The translations under genes were made by a program, and so were the position numbers. A stretch of 39,777 nucleotides of DNA from Gimesia sp. (GTDB lineage: Bacteria > Planctomycetota > Planctomycetia > Planctomycetales > Planctomycetaceae), in NCBI GenBank assembly GCA_002706765.1, contig PAJV01000038.1:1-39777 (forward strand), written 5' to 3'. The notes under the pieces were generated by a model. That model saw only the letters and a list, made by a program, of their open reading frames with translations. It was not told where the DNA came from and searched no databases. Below, piece by piece: positions 18,361-27,570 of this stretch (its first letter is position 1; each line of letters opens with the position of its first letter).

Positions 18361-18399
18361 AAAAAACCGCGGTTGCCTGATAGCAACCGCGGTTTTTTT
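18361..18399. terminator. strong bidirectional intrinsic terminator
   Basis: A perfect 14-bp inverted repeat (18363-18376 with 18383-18396; core CCGCGGTTGC / GCAACCGCGG) with a six-base loop is followed by a T run to 18399 and preceded by an A run from 18361. It can therefore work in both directions. It sits between the convergent coiled-coil gene (ends 18331) and DEAD-box gene (ends 18436), serving both. Confidence 0.92.
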
Positions 18400-18435
18400 G
18401 TCGCTGTTTTTCCTGACTCTCAGACTGCAGTCAGC

Positions 18436-20253
18436 CTAAGCTTTCTGCTGTCTGGGTTTACCCTTTGATTTGAAACGCTTGCGTTTCGGGGCACCCGCTT
18501 CTGTTTGATCAAGTCGGGAGATACGTAACTGTTGTCCGGAGACCCAGACATTTTTCAATGCCCTGAATATATCGCGGGGCATACCTTCCGGAAGATCAAC
18601 CGTACTGTACTCATCGAAAATATCGATACGCCCAATGTACTGACTGTCCAGGTTGGCTTCATTCGCAATGGCACCCACGATATTACCCGGTTTTACCCCG
18701 TGGCTACGGCCGACTTGAACGCGGAAGCGTTCCATACCTTCTTCGGGTGTTTCGCTGGTAGCCCGTTCCCGCTTGGGAGCAAATACTTTCTCTTTATCCT
18801 TCGTGAATTCTTTGTTTTTGAATTCTTTGTCCTTTGAGAAACGGCGTTCTGACTGGAACTGAGGTTTTCCGGAACTGTCCGGTTGTCGTTGAGGTGCTTC
18901 CCGGTGGGATTGTTCGCTTTGGGGTGTCTCTTTGAGGAAGAGAGGGCGTTTCCCTTGGAACATACAGGCCAAGGCGGCAGCGATATCAATCTCAGAACGC
19001 TCAGATTCTGCTTTGAATTCACTCAGCATTTTCTGGAACTGTGCGAAGTCAGGGCTGTCCATGGCTTTCGTAACAGATTCTTTAAAACGCTCCGTACGTC
19101 GCTGATTGATTTGATTGATGGAAGGCAGTTCCATCCGTTCAATTTTGAGTTTGATCGCCCGTTCGATACCAGACAGGGAACGCTGCTCACGTGGAGAGAC
19201 GAACATAATGGCTTCACCTGTTCGGCCTGCACGTCCCGTGCGCCCGATTCGGTGTACATAGGATTCGGAGTCGCCTGGGAGATCGTAGTTGATCACATGG
19301 CTGATGCGATCCACGTCCAGTCCTCTAGCCGCGACATCTGTCGCAATGACGATATTGACGTGACCGGCCTTTAACCGTCCCACGGTGCGCTCACGTTGTT
19401 TCTGCGGGATATCACCATTCAGGGGAGCCGCCAGAAAACCGCGTGCTTCGAGTTTTTCCGAGAGTTCTGTTGTGATGCTTTTGGTACGTACGAAGATGAT
19501 GACACCATCGGTTTCTTCTGCTTCCAGAATCCGGGTCAGGGCATCCAGTTTATGGTGACCTTTAGCCAGCCAGTACCGCTGTCGGATGGTGTCAGCAGTC
19601 CGGGTTTTGTCTTTGACGGTAATTTCCTGGGGTGATTCCAGGTAATTGCCGGCAATCCGCCGAATAGCTTCAGGCATCGTGGCTGAAAACAGTGCTGTCT
19701 GGTGGTTGTCGGGGGTCTGCTCCAGGATCCATTCGACATCGTCGATGAAGCCCATTCGCAGCATTTCGTCGGCTTCATCCAGAACCAGACAACGCAGGTT
19801 ATCGAGTTTCAGGGTGCCTCGACGCATATGATCCATAACGCGGCCGGGGGTCCCGACAACGACATGGACGCCTCGTTTTAGTGGCTGCAACTGTCCTTTG
19901 AAATCAGCGCCACCATAGATGGGCAGAACCTGTAAGCCATTCAGTTTTGAACCGTATTCTTTGAACGATTCGCCAACCTGAATGGCCAGTTCCCGGGTGG
20001 GAGCCAGAACCAGAACCTGTGGGGCTTTGAGTTCCAGATCGATTTTTGAAAGCAAAGGCAGGGCAAATGCGGCTGTTTTACCCGTTCCGGTCTGAGCCTG
20101 TCCGACCAGGTCCCTGCCTTCCAGCAGATGAGGAATCGTCTGAGACTGAATGGGCGTGGGTGTGTGGTATCCAAGTTCGATCAGCGCGTCCAGGACGGGC
20201 TGGCAGAGTGCTAAATCCGTAAATTTTGCCTGCGAAGAGACATCCGTTAACAT
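18436..20253 (-). CDS. deaD: DEAD-box ATP-dependent RNA helicase (DeaD/CsdA-like)
   Basis: This 605-residue helicase unwinds structured RNA in ribosome assembly, mRNA turnover or cold adaptation. The Q motif and Walker A read PTPIQSQTIPHL and AQTGTGKTAAF. PTRELAIQV, GTPGRVMDH, VLDEADEML and SAT follow in domain 1; domain 2 has FVRTKS, GDIPQKQRERT, ATDVAARGLDVDRISHVINYD and HRIGRTGRAGRTG. After about residue 430 there is a highly charged, repeat-like linker (KDKEFKNKEFTKDKEK). A DbpA-like RNA-binding domain follows at about 505-580 (ERFRVQVGRSHGVKPGNIVGAIANEANLDSQYIGRIDIFDEYSTVDLP), then a basic tail. AAAGG precedes the ATG. The leader exceeds 500 bp and contains hairpins. The deaD symbol rests on domain architecture. 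Confidence 0.93.
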   Translation of the reverse strand: MLTDVSSQAKFTDLALCQPVLDALIELGYHTPTPIQSQTIPHLLEGRDLVGQAQTGTGKTAAFALPLLSKIDLELKAPQVLVLAPTRELAIQVGESFKEYGSKLNGLQVLPIYGGADFKGQLQPLKRGVHVVVGTPGRVMDHMRRGTLKLDNLRCLVLDEADEMLRMGFIDDVEWILEQTPDNHQTALFSATMPEAIRRIAGNYLESPQEITVKDKTRTADTIRQRYWLAKGHHKLDALTRILEAEETDGVIIFVRTKSITTELSEKLEARGFLAAPLNGDIPQKQRERTVGRLKAGHVNIVIATDVAARGLDVDRISHVINYDLPGDSESYVHRIGRTGRAGRTGEAIMFVSPREQRSLSGIERAIKLKIERMELPSINQINQRRTERFKESVTKAMDSPDFAQFQKMLSEFKAESERSEIDIAAALACMFQGKRPLFLKETPQSEQSHREAPQRQPDSSGKPQFQSERRFSKDKEFKNKEFTKDKEKVFAPKRERATSETPEEGMERFRVQVGRSHGVKPGNIVGAIANEANLDSQYIGRIDIFDEYSTVDLPEGMPRDIFRALKNVWVSGQQLRISRLDQTEAGAPKRKRFKSKGKPRQQKA

Positions 20254-20800
20254 ACATCAACCTTTCGACGAACCTTCAGCCGGTATGGCTGTACGTACAC
20301 GTCGTGTAAAAGACAAAAATGGGTCGTGCAAATAATTAGAAACAGGTGAGAGTCGGCCATTCCGGACTCAGGGTTCATTTTCAGGAACAAGGCCTGAAAA
20401 GAGTTCTCCTTGAAGCTCTGCTTCGTATCACCCTATTGCTACTGTTTGAGAGCGGAAACCATACAGGGTTCGGCAAATGTAGCTTTAACAACACGATAAA
20501 GTTCAGCAAACAGCTGGTTCTTTACTAAGAGATTCTGGAGATCAGCCGTAAAGTGGTCAGGTTGTTTCTTACAGGCACCTGACATTTAGGGCTACTCAAC
20601 GCGGGGATTATATCACTGGCGCGTTTTAATTGCACGTCTTGAATCGTGAAATTCGTAGAATATCTCGTAACGCAGGCAGTTCCCGGGAAAAGAAGACAAA
20701 TAGCTGTCCGGCACTTAAGTCATGATCCCGTTTTATTCTACAATATCCGGATACAAGATCTGAAATTGAGAAAATCATCCTTTTTCACGGGAGTTGTTTT
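20254..20800. other. 547-bp divergent region with hairpins in the helicase leader
   Basis: No gene is supported. Two neighbouring inverted repeats stand out. GAGTC at 20350-20354 pairs with GACTC at 20365-20369, with additional partly paired G/C bases inside. TTTTCAGG at 20378-20385 pairs perfectly with CCTGAAAA at 20393-20400. They lie 100-150 bases upstream of the helicase start, where cold-shock helicase genes often carry structured leaders. The right part must hold the promoter of the peptidase gene. Confidence 0.4.
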
Positions 20801-22861
20801 ATGGATTCGCAGAATGATCCCTCGGAAAACCGGAATCAGGCAGAAGCCCCTGATGAACAGTCCCTGCTCTGGCTGGAAGAGATTGAAGGCGCGCGTGCGC
20901 TCGACTGGGTGAAGGAGCAGAATGCGTCGACTTTGCAGGTGCTGACCACTGATCCGCGTTTTGCAGAATATGAACGAGATGCATTACAGATTTTGACTGC
21001 CTCCGATCGGATTACCTACGGAACCCTGCGGGGCGAATTCGTATATAACTTCTGGCGCGACGAGCAGCATGTCCGTGGCATCTGGCGACGAATGACTTTG
21101 CAGCAGTTCAGGCAGCAGTCAAAGCAATGGGAGGTCTTGCTGGATGTGGACCAGCTGGCGGAAACCGAAAAAGAGAACTGGATTTATAAAGGTGTCGACA
21201 GTCTCGGACCTGCTCACGAGCGTTGTATTATTGAGCTGGCACCGGGTGGCACGGATTCCGCCGTCTATCGGGAGTTTGATCTTCCCTCACGCACATTTGT
21301 ATCAGATGGTTTCAACGTTCCGCAGGCCAAAACCAATCTCTGCTGGGAGAACCGCGATCAGCTGCTGATTGCGACTGACTGGGGCGAAGGGAGCCTGAAT
21401 ACGTCAGGTTATGCACGGATTCTAAAACGCTGGAAACGGGGAACCCCTCTGGCTCAGGCAGAAACTCTGCTGGAAACGGATGTCGAAGAAACCTTTATCT
21501 ATCCGATCGAACTGGAGCATGCGGGGCAGCGCGTCTGTTTTGTGATGCGGGGCCATGACTTTTATCATTTCAGTTTTTACCTGGTGACCTCAAATGGAAC
21601 TTTAAGTCAGCTGCCTCTTCCCAAAAAGTGCAGTCTGTCGGGATTGTTTGCAGGGCAATTACTGGTGGAGTTGAAAGAGGAATGGCGGGGCTTCGCAGCG
21701 GGAGCACTGATCAGCATCTCGCTCTCAGAATTTCAACAGACTGGTGAAATCAGGCAGGTTCTGACGGTATTCGATCCTGGGGAAACAGGTACGGTTTCAC
21801 AGGTGCGCTGTGCGAAAGATGCCGTTTATCTAACGGGAATCCAGCATGTCTCCAGTCAGATCCGAGAATTTCGGATACAGGAGAACCAGTGGCAGGGACG
21901 ACTGCTTCCCTGGGGCGAAAATGATGTGGTCTCAATCAGTTCCTCAGACAGCGGAAGTAATGACCTGCTGCTGGCCCGCGATGGCTTTCTGCAGCCGAGC
22001 AGCCTGTATTATGTCAATTTTTCGGAAGGCATTGATGAGCAGCTGCAAACCACGCCGGCGCGGTTTGATACCAGTGGCCTGACAGTAGAGAAACACTTTG
22101 CCATCAGTCGCGATAAAACAGAAGTCCCTTATTTCATTGTGTACCGGAAAGGGATGAAACTGGATCATAGTGCCCCGGTTCTGCAATACGGGTACGGTGG
22201 ATTTGAAATCTCGATTCTTCCTCATTACAGCCCGATTATGGGAAAGTTATGGCTGGAAAAGGGGGGCGTCTATGTGCTCGCCAACATTCGAGGGGGTGGA
22301 GAATATGGTCCCCGCTGGCATGATTCAGCGTTACTCGAGCATCGACAACGGGCTTACGACGACTTTTTTGCTGTCGCAGAAGCGGTGCAGAGTAAGGGGT
22401 TCAGTTCCCCCAGACATTATGGTGCCATGGGACGCAGTAACGGGGGACTGTTGATGGGGGTTGCGCTCACACAACGGCCTGAGCTGTTCAATGCGATCGT
22501 ATGTGGCGTACCTCTGCTGGATATGAAACGATTCAACAAGCTGCTGGCCGGTGCCAGTTGGATGGCCGAGTATGGCAATCCTGATCTTCCCGAGCAATGG
22601 GAGTTCATCAGTCAGTATTCTCCGTTCCACAATTTAAAGGCCGAGCAGGCTTACCCCAAAGTCTATTTTTTCACGTCGACCAAAGATGATCGTGTGCATC
22701 CCGGTCACGCTCGTAAAATGGCAGCCCGGATGGATCAGCTGGGTTATGAATTTTTCTATTACGAAAATATCGAAGGAGGCCACAAAGGGAATGCTAATCA
22801 GAAACAGGAAGCCATGCTCAGTGCGCTGGAATACCTGTATCTGATGCGACAGCTCTCCTGA
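20801..22861 (+). CDS. prolyl oligopeptidase family serine peptidase (S9A)
   Basis: This 686-residue enzyme has the usual POP layout: an N-terminal entry (SLLWLEEIEGARALDWVKEQN), a seven-bladed propeller over about residues 75-410, and an alpha/beta-hydrolase domain. The catalytic triad is visible: Ser546 in MGRSNGGLLMG, Asp629 in STKDDRVHPGH (with the substrate-binding Arg two residues later) and His661 in IEGGHKGNAN. No signal peptide is seen, so it is probably cytoplasmic. It would cleave short proline-containing peptides or related substrates. The segment VYVLANIRGGGEYGPRWH is a strong family signature. GGGAG lies nine bases before the ATG. A secreted sulfatase starts 107 bp downstream in the same direction and could be co-transcribed. 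Confidence 0.92.
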   Translation: MDSQNDPSENRNQAEAPDEQSLLWLEEIEGARALDWVKEQNASTLQVLTTDPRFAEYERDALQILTASDRITYGTLRGEFVYNFWRDEQHVRGIWRRMTLQQFRQQSKQWEVLLDVDQLAETEKENWIYKGVDSLGPAHERCIIELAPGGTDSAVYREFDLPSRTFVSDGFNVPQAKTNLCWENRDQLLIATDWGEGSLNTSGYARILKRWKRGTPLAQAETLLETDVEETFIYPIELEHAGQRVCFVMRGHDFYHFSFYLVTSNGTLSQLPLPKKCSLSGLFAGQLLVELKEEWRGFAAGALISISLSEFQQTGEIRQVLTVFDPGETGTVSQVRCAKDAVYLTGIQHVSSQIREFRIQENQWQGRLLPWGENDVVSISSSDSGSNDLLLARDGFLQPSSLYYVNFSEGIDEQLQTTPARFDTSGLTVEKHFAISRDKTEVPYFIVYRKGMKLDHSAPVLQYGYGGFEISILPHYSPIMGKLWLEKGGVYVLANIRGGGEYGPRWHDSALLEHRQRAYDDFFAVAEAVQSKGFSSPRHYGAMGRSNGGLLMGVALTQRPELFNAIVCGVPLLDMKRFNKLLAGASWMAEYGNPDLPEQWEFISQYSPFHNLKAEQAYPKVYFFTSTKDDRVHPGHARKMAARMDQLGYEFFYYENIEGGHKGNANQKQEAMLSALEYLYLMRQLS

Positions 22862-22967
22862 TCCTTGTTTGACAGGTGAAGCAGGATGTGTTTGGATAGA
22901 GCATGTTTCCTGTGCCACTTGCCTGAAAATCTTCTACCTGATCTTTACCACTTTGAGGTTTCTTTCC

Positions 22968-24338
22968 ATGAGTTTTCGCCAGTTCCGTTTCATAAGCATC
23001 GTTTGTTCGCTGATCTGTTTTCACTGGTGCGTGTCGATTACCGCAGCTGAAAAAACAGAAGTCAAACGCCCCAATATTCTTTTGATCACAGCAGACAATC
23101 TGGGATACGGTGATCTGGGATGCTATGGAAATCGCGTCATGAAAACGCCGGTGCTGGATCAACTGGCGACAGAGGGTATCAGGTTAACGGATTTTTATAC
23201 TGCGTCTCCCACCTGTACCGTTTCCCGGGCAACGCTGTTGACGGGCCGCTATCCGCAGCGCATTGGTTTAAATCACCAGTTGAGTGCGGATGAGAATTAC
23301 GGCGACGGCCTGCGAAAAAGTGAAGTATTGATTCCCCAGTATTTGAAGCCACTGGGATATCGCACCGCCTGTTTTGGAAAATGGAATGTCGGTTTTTCGC
23401 CGGGCAGTCGGCCCACCGAGCGAGGCTTTGATGAATTTTTCGGGTTTGCTGCGGGGAATATTGACTATTACCATCACTATTACGCAGGCCGTCATGATTT
23501 GTGGCGAGGTCTGAAAGAAGTCTTTGTTGAAGGGTATTCGACAGATTTATTTGCTGATGCCGCCTGCCAATATATTGCAACCAAAAGTGACCAGCCCTTT
23601 TTTATCTATCTGCCTTTCAATGCTCCCCATTTTCCCAGCAAGCGAAACAAACAGCCGGGACAGGGGGATGAATGGCAGGCACCTGACCGCGCTTTCGAAA
23701 AGTATGGTTATGATCCTAAAACCAGAAATCCCCAAGAACGGTATCGAGCCGTAGTAACGGCGCTCGACTCGGCAATCGGACGCGTCTTAAAGCAACTGGA
23801 TGAAAGTGGTCTCAGAGATAACACGATTGTGATCTGGTATTCAGACAATGGGGCATTCATGTTGAAAGACCGTGGTCTGGAAGTCGCCAGTAACAAACCA
23901 TTGCGCGACGGCGGTGTTACTTTATGGGAGGGGGGAATCCGTGTTCCGGCGATCATTCGCTACCCCGGTCAGCTTAAAGCGGGTACTGTCAGTCAGAGTC
24001 AATTGATCAGCCTGGATATTCTGCCAACCCTGGTCACCCTCGCGGGAGGCGAGCTTCCAGCAGGTCGGATTCTGGACGGACAGGATATGTTACCGTTGTT
24101 AAAAGCACAGGCGGAATCGGAGCCGCGGACCTTCTTTTTCGAGTACCGCAATTTCAGTGCTGTCCGAAGAGGGAAATACAAGCTGCTCCGCGTCAAACCC
24201 GATCAGCCGTTCATGCTGTTCGATCTGGAGCAGGATCTGTCAGAAACGATGGATTTGGCTGAACAGCGCCCGCAACTCGTCAAAGAGCTACAGCAGGCCT
24301 ATGCGGAATGGGAGCGCGAAGTCGCTGAGGAGCAATGA
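22968..24338 (+). CDS. secreted sulfatase with variant active-site motifs
   Basis: This 456-residue type I sulfatase-family protein starts at ATG 22968, chosen because GAGG lies about ten bases upstream and a signal peptide (residues 1-27, ending SITAAEK) then begins at residue 1; the frame could extend to 22869. The core starts RPNILLITADNLGYGDLGCYG. Three usual positions are altered. The formylglycine motif is CTVSR (Cys83-Arg87) rather than C-x-P/A-S-R, the metal pair DD is DN (Asp43-Asn44), and the GKWHLG lysine-histidine motif is GKWNVG. The later SDNGAF and the family C-terminus (FDLEQDLSETMDLAEQRPQLVKELQQAYAEWE) are intact. It probably acts on sulfated polysaccharide, but maturation by formylglycine enzyme is uncertain. 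Confidence 0.88.
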   Translation: MSFRQFRFISIVCSLICFHWCVSITAAEKTEVKRPNILLITADNLGYGDLGCYGNRVMKTPVLDQLATEGIRLTDFYTASPTCTVSRATLLTGRYPQRIGLNHQLSADENYGDGLRKSEVLIPQYLKPLGYRTACFGKWNVGFSPGSRPTERGFDEFFGFAAGNIDYYHHYYAGRHDLWRGLKEVFVEGYSTDLFADAACQYIATKSDQPFFIYLPFNAPHFPSKRNKQPGQGDEWQAPDRAFEKYGYDPKTRNPQERYRAVVTALDSAIGRVLKQLDESGLRDNTIVIWYSDNGAFMLKDRGLEVASNKPLRDGGVTLWEGGIRVPAIIRYPGQLKAGTVSQSQLISLDILPTLVTLAGGELPAGRILDGQDMLPLLKAQAESEPRTFFFEYRNFSAVRRGKYKLLRVKPDQPFMLFDLEQDLSETMDLAEQRPQLVKELQQAYAEWEREVAEEQ

Positions 24339-24386
24339 CAGCGGAGTTAAAGCAGTACGGAAGCAGGATAACAGGGGCTGAGCCTG

Positions 24387-24405
24387 CCACTGGTTAGATC
24401 AGTGG
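24387..24405. terminator. hairpin between convergent sulfatase and DUF2203 genes
   Basis: CCACTG (24387-24392) and CAGTGG (24400-24405) form a perfect 6-bp stem with a seven-base loop. It overlaps the stop codon of the minus-strand gene. There is no U tract, so the terminator role is tentative. Confidence 0.3.
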
Positions 24406-24870
24406 TGGCTCTTCTCCGTTTTCCAGTTCGTGATTGAGTGACTCTTCAAAGAGCAGCTGGCGTTCTGAGAAACCCTCATCCAGCGTATGCCAGTAGGTCA
24501 CATCATCTTCGCCGGACTTCCAGCAGAGATAGACTTCCTTGCCATTCCGAAGTGCGGGAAAGTTGACCACGCCGAGTGCAGGATCTTCCAGTTCAACGCC
24601 CAGTTCCCGGAGTTCGTTGATATAGGTTTCGAGCTGTTCGGTATCATTTTCGATATCGAGTTCAGCCTGCAGCAGTTCTTCGCTGTAAGCGGAGTCTTCG
24701 TCACGTGCGGAAGCGCCGGGAAGACGCTTGATCTCATTGATGCGTTCACGGCGATCATGCAGATTCTGGTATAACTCGACAATATCTCTGACAATCACCT
24801 GGACGAGTGGAAGACGAAGGTTGGCCTCTTCAGGTGTGAAAATCAGCTTTCTTTGTGCTTCAGCATTCAT
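24394..24870 (-). CDS. DUF2203 family protein
   Basis: This 158-residue protein matches the DUF2203 pattern. It has an N-terminal helix entry with FTPEEANLRLPLVQVIVRDIVELYQNL, a charged helical middle, then ELRELGVELEDPALGVVNFPALRNGKEVYLCWKSGEDDVTYWHTLDEGFSERQ, the family's most conserved block. The function of the family is unknown. No signal peptide or membrane helix is present, so it is cytoplasmic. AAAGG lies about ten bases before the ATG. It is convergent with the sulfatase gene and lies about 180 bp downstream of trpD on the same strand. Confidence 0.85.
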   Translation of the reverse strand: MNAEAQRKLIFTPEEANLRLPLVQVIVRDIVELYQNLHDRRERINEIKRLPGASARDEDSAYSEELLQAELDIENDTEQLETYINELRELGVELEDPALGVVNFPALRNGKEVYLCWKSGEDDVTYWHTLDEGFSERQLLFEESLNHELENGEEPPLI

Positions 24871-25051
24871 GATGAGACCTTTATTTCTTCTTGACAGTCT
24901 TCAATTCAGTCAGCTGGCGGCTTCACTTCACTGCTGATGATGACTGTAACTGGTTTTTCATATGTGTTGGGGAATTATAAGAGGATGTTCAGATTCGGCA
25001 AGGCTTCTCGGGTGAAGACCTTCTGAATTCTCCTCTTCAATTTCAATTGTT

Positions 25052-26083
25052 TTATTCCCCACTAATCTTACTGGTAAACTTGATGAGATGTTTGAGTTTT
25101 TCAAATACTTTTCCCTCATCAATCAATTGAGCGACTTTTTGAACAGCTTGCTTCAAATTTGTCGCTTGATCCGCTGCCAATAAGGCAGCTGCGGCATTGG
25201 CAACCACAATATCCCGCGCAGGACCCTGTTCACCATTCAGGATCTCAAGAATGATTTGAGCACTTTGTTCCGAGGAGTTGACGACCAACTGACTTACGTC
25301 ACATTCAGGCAATCCGAAATCAGCAGCAGTCCATTCATGGTAACGTAAATCAGCCCCGGTTATTTCAAAAACGCTGGTTTTTCCCCAGAGGCTGACCTCG
25401 TCCAGTTCTCCGTTCCCACAGACAACCAATGCATGTTTTCGACCTAATTTTAACAGGGCTTGAGCTATTTTTTCTGCTGCCTGTACAGAATTCGCCCCCA
25501 GTAACTGGTATTCAGCCTGCGCCGGATTCGTTAAAGGGCCGAGGTAGTTGAAGATCGTGCGGATACCCAGTTCACGCCTGACAGGTGCGACATATTTCAT
25601 TGCCGAATGTAACAGGGGAGCGAAACAGAAACCGATGCCCGTCTCTTTCAGGCATTGCCCGATTTGTTCAGGTGTCAGTTCCAGTTTCACACCCAGAGTC
25701 TGTAAAACATCCGAAGAACCACTGGAACTGGAGACACTGCGGTTTCCATGCTTGGCGACGGGGATCCCCGCTGCGGCAGCAACGAGGGCCACTGCTGTGC
25801 TGATATTGAAAGTATGCAACTGATCGCCGCCGGTTCCACAGGTATCCAGCAAACCTGTGCAGTCGGCAGGTATCTTCAGAGCCCGTTCCTGCATCGCCCG
25901 GGCCGCTCCGACCAGTTCTTCAGGTGTCTCCCCTTTCATGCGGAGTGCCGTCAATATCGCGGCAATCTGCACCTCGCTGCATTCACCCTGCATGATGGAC
26001 GAAACGACTTCGTAAGCAGCTTCGCTTTCCAGGTGCTCTCCCTCAAGGATACGATTCAGCATTGTGCTGAGGACAGTAGACAT
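25052..26083 (-). CDS. trpD: anthranilate phosphoribosyltransferase
   Basis: This 343-residue enzyme transfers phosphoribose from PRPP to anthranilate in tryptophan synthesis. Family motifs are clear: ILTALRMKGETPEELVGAARAM, LLDTCGTGGDQLHTFNIST (the PRPP-binding GTGGD), AKHGNRSVSS with GSSDVLQTLG, FAPLLHSAMKYVAPVRRELGIRTIFNYLGPLTNPA, and VCGNGELDEVS. The length is normal. Other trp genes are not in this window, so trpD stands alone, as is common where the pathway is dispersed. TGGAAA lies upstream of the ATG. The opposing gene at 26372 is divergent across 288 bp. Confidence 0.96.
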   Translation of the reverse strand: MSTVLSTMLNRILEGEHLESEAAYEVVSSIMQGECSEVQIAAILTALRMKGETPEELVGAARAMQERALKIPADCTGLLDTCGTGGDQLHTFNISTAVALVAAAAGIPVAKHGNRSVSSSSGSSDVLQTLGVKLELTPEQIGQCLKETGIGFCFAPLLHSAMKYVAPVRRELGIRTIFNYLGPLTNPAQAEYQLLGANSVQAAEKIAQALLKLGRKHALVVCGNGELDEVSLWGKTSVFEITGADLRYHEWTAADFGLPECDVSQLVVNSSEQSAQIILEILNGEQGPARDIVVANAAAALLAADQATNLKQAVQKVAQLIDEGKVFEKLKHLIKFTSKISGE

Positions 26084-26371
26084 CGTTGTATTTCCAGATT
26101 CTCAAAAGCGGTCTGTTCCAGTCACATTGCGGATTATAGCAAAAGCTGTTGTAAGAATCAGCCAACGCAGTGTTTGATTGACCGAAGTAATTCTATTTCC
26201 CTTCATTCTTCTTCTTTTTCTCACACTTGGAATCGCCGGAAAAATTGCTGACTTACTTGTTGGTACCGGAATGAAACTGGTACAATCAGACTCCAAAGAC
26301 TGAGACAATCCAGTTGGTCTGCGAGTTCGCAGTAGATCATTTTACGAAACGACATACAGCGGGAGATTCCC

Positions 26372-27517
26372 ATGCAGCGAAGCCGTTTTCTTTACTGCCT
26401 GTTGTTCCTGTCCCTGGCTCTGACAACCGTCAAAGCGGATGATGTGGAACAGCAGATTAAGCAAATCAAACAGGTTCAAAAAGAAGGTCAGGGGAATCAG
26501 GCGGCGTCTCAGGCCGTCCAGCAACTTTCCCAGGCGGACGCTGCTGCATTGATTCCGATTCTGAACAGTTTTGCCGAGGCCAATCCTCTGGCCGTCAACT
26601 GGCTATGTGGCGCGTTTGAAGCAGTCGCCTCCAATGCGATTGAACAGAAACAGTTACCGGTTGACAAGCTGGAAGCATTTGTGCTGGACAAATCAAAGCA
26701 CCCCCGCGCCCGGCGCCTGGCCTATGAAACTCTGATCAAAGTCGATCCGGAAGCAACCGACCGGATTATCCCCGGCATGATCAACGATGCCAGTGTCACT
26801 TTGCGACGTGATGCGGTTCAACGTTTGATTGATGAAGCCAAGTCACTGGAAAAAGCAGGCAAGAAAGACGAAGCAAAACAGATTTATCAGCAGGCTCTCA
26901 GTGGAGCGACAGATGACGATCAGGTGAAAGCGATTGTGAAGCCACTGCGTGCCCTGGGCGAAAAGATCGATCTGCAGAAACACTTTGGCTTTCTGTCAAA
27001 CTGGAAAATAATCGGTCCTTTCGACAATACCGGGAGAAAAGGCTATGACACGGCGTACGCACCGGAAGAGCAGCTCGATTTTGCTGCCGCTGTAGAAGGC
27101 AAAGACGGGATGGTGAGCTGGAAGTCAGTGAATACCGAGGATGATTACGGTATCTTCGATATTGCCAAAGAGATTTCTCCTTACAAAGAAGCAGTCATGT
27201 ATTGTGCTGCGGACTTTTACAGCCCGGACGAACAGTCCCTGGAAATTCGACTGGGCACACCGAATGCCTGGAAGATCTGGGTGAACGGTAAACTGTTATT
27301 TGCCCGCAATGAATATCATCGTGGCATGGTGATGGATCAGTACAGTGTGCCGGTCACCTTTAAGCCGGGAAAGAATATCATCCTGCTCAAGCTCTGTCAG
27401 AATGAACAGACTGAAAGCTGGGCACAGCGTTATCAGTTTCAGCTGCGGATTGCCCGTCCTTCGGGAACGGGTGTGCTTTCGGAAAAACCGGAGGCGACCA
27501 CACAACTGTCTCGCTGA
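26372..27517 (+). CDS. secreted HEAT-like protein with C-terminal beta-sandwich domain
   Basis: This 381-residue protein has no name I can give. Residues 1-22 form a signal peptide (RSRFLYCLLFLSLALTTVKA). Residues 25-200 are helical with HEAT-like pairs (DAAALIPILNSFAEANPLAVNWLCGAF, HPRARRLAYETLIKVDPEA, SVTLRRDAVQRLIDEA). After LSNWKIIGPFDNTGRKGYDTAYAPE (residues about 208-235) there is a beta-rich domain to about 370 with LEIRLGTPNAWKIWVNGKLLFARNEYHRGM and KPGKNIILLKLCQNE. This pattern is seen in planctomycete secreted proteins and resembles carbohydrate-binding or lectin-like sandwiches. GGGAG lies eight bases upstream of the ATG. The PQQ gene follows after 53 bp, so the two probably form a unit. 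Confidence 0.75.
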   Translation: MQRSRFLYCLLFLSLALTTVKADDVEQQIKQIKQVQKEGQGNQAASQAVQQLSQADAAALIPILNSFAEANPLAVNWLCGAFEAVASNAIEQKQLPVDKLEAFVLDKSKHPRARRLAYETLIKVDPEATDRIIPGMINDASVTLRRDAVQRLIDEAKSLEKAGKKDEAKQIYQQALSGATDDDQVKAIVKPLRALGEKIDLQKHFGFLSNWKIIGPFDNTGRKGYDTAYAPEEQLDFAAAVEGKDGMVSWKSVNTEDDYGIFDIAKEISPYKEAVMYCAADFYSPDEQSLEIRLGTPNAWKIWVNGKLLFARNEYHRGMVMDQYSVPVTFKPGKNIILLKLCQNEQTESWAQRYQFQLRIARPSGTGVLSEKPEATTQLSR

Positions 27518-27570
27518 ATTTTTCCCATTTCTGCCGCCCTGTAAGCAGCTTTCCTGAATAGGATCAAGTC

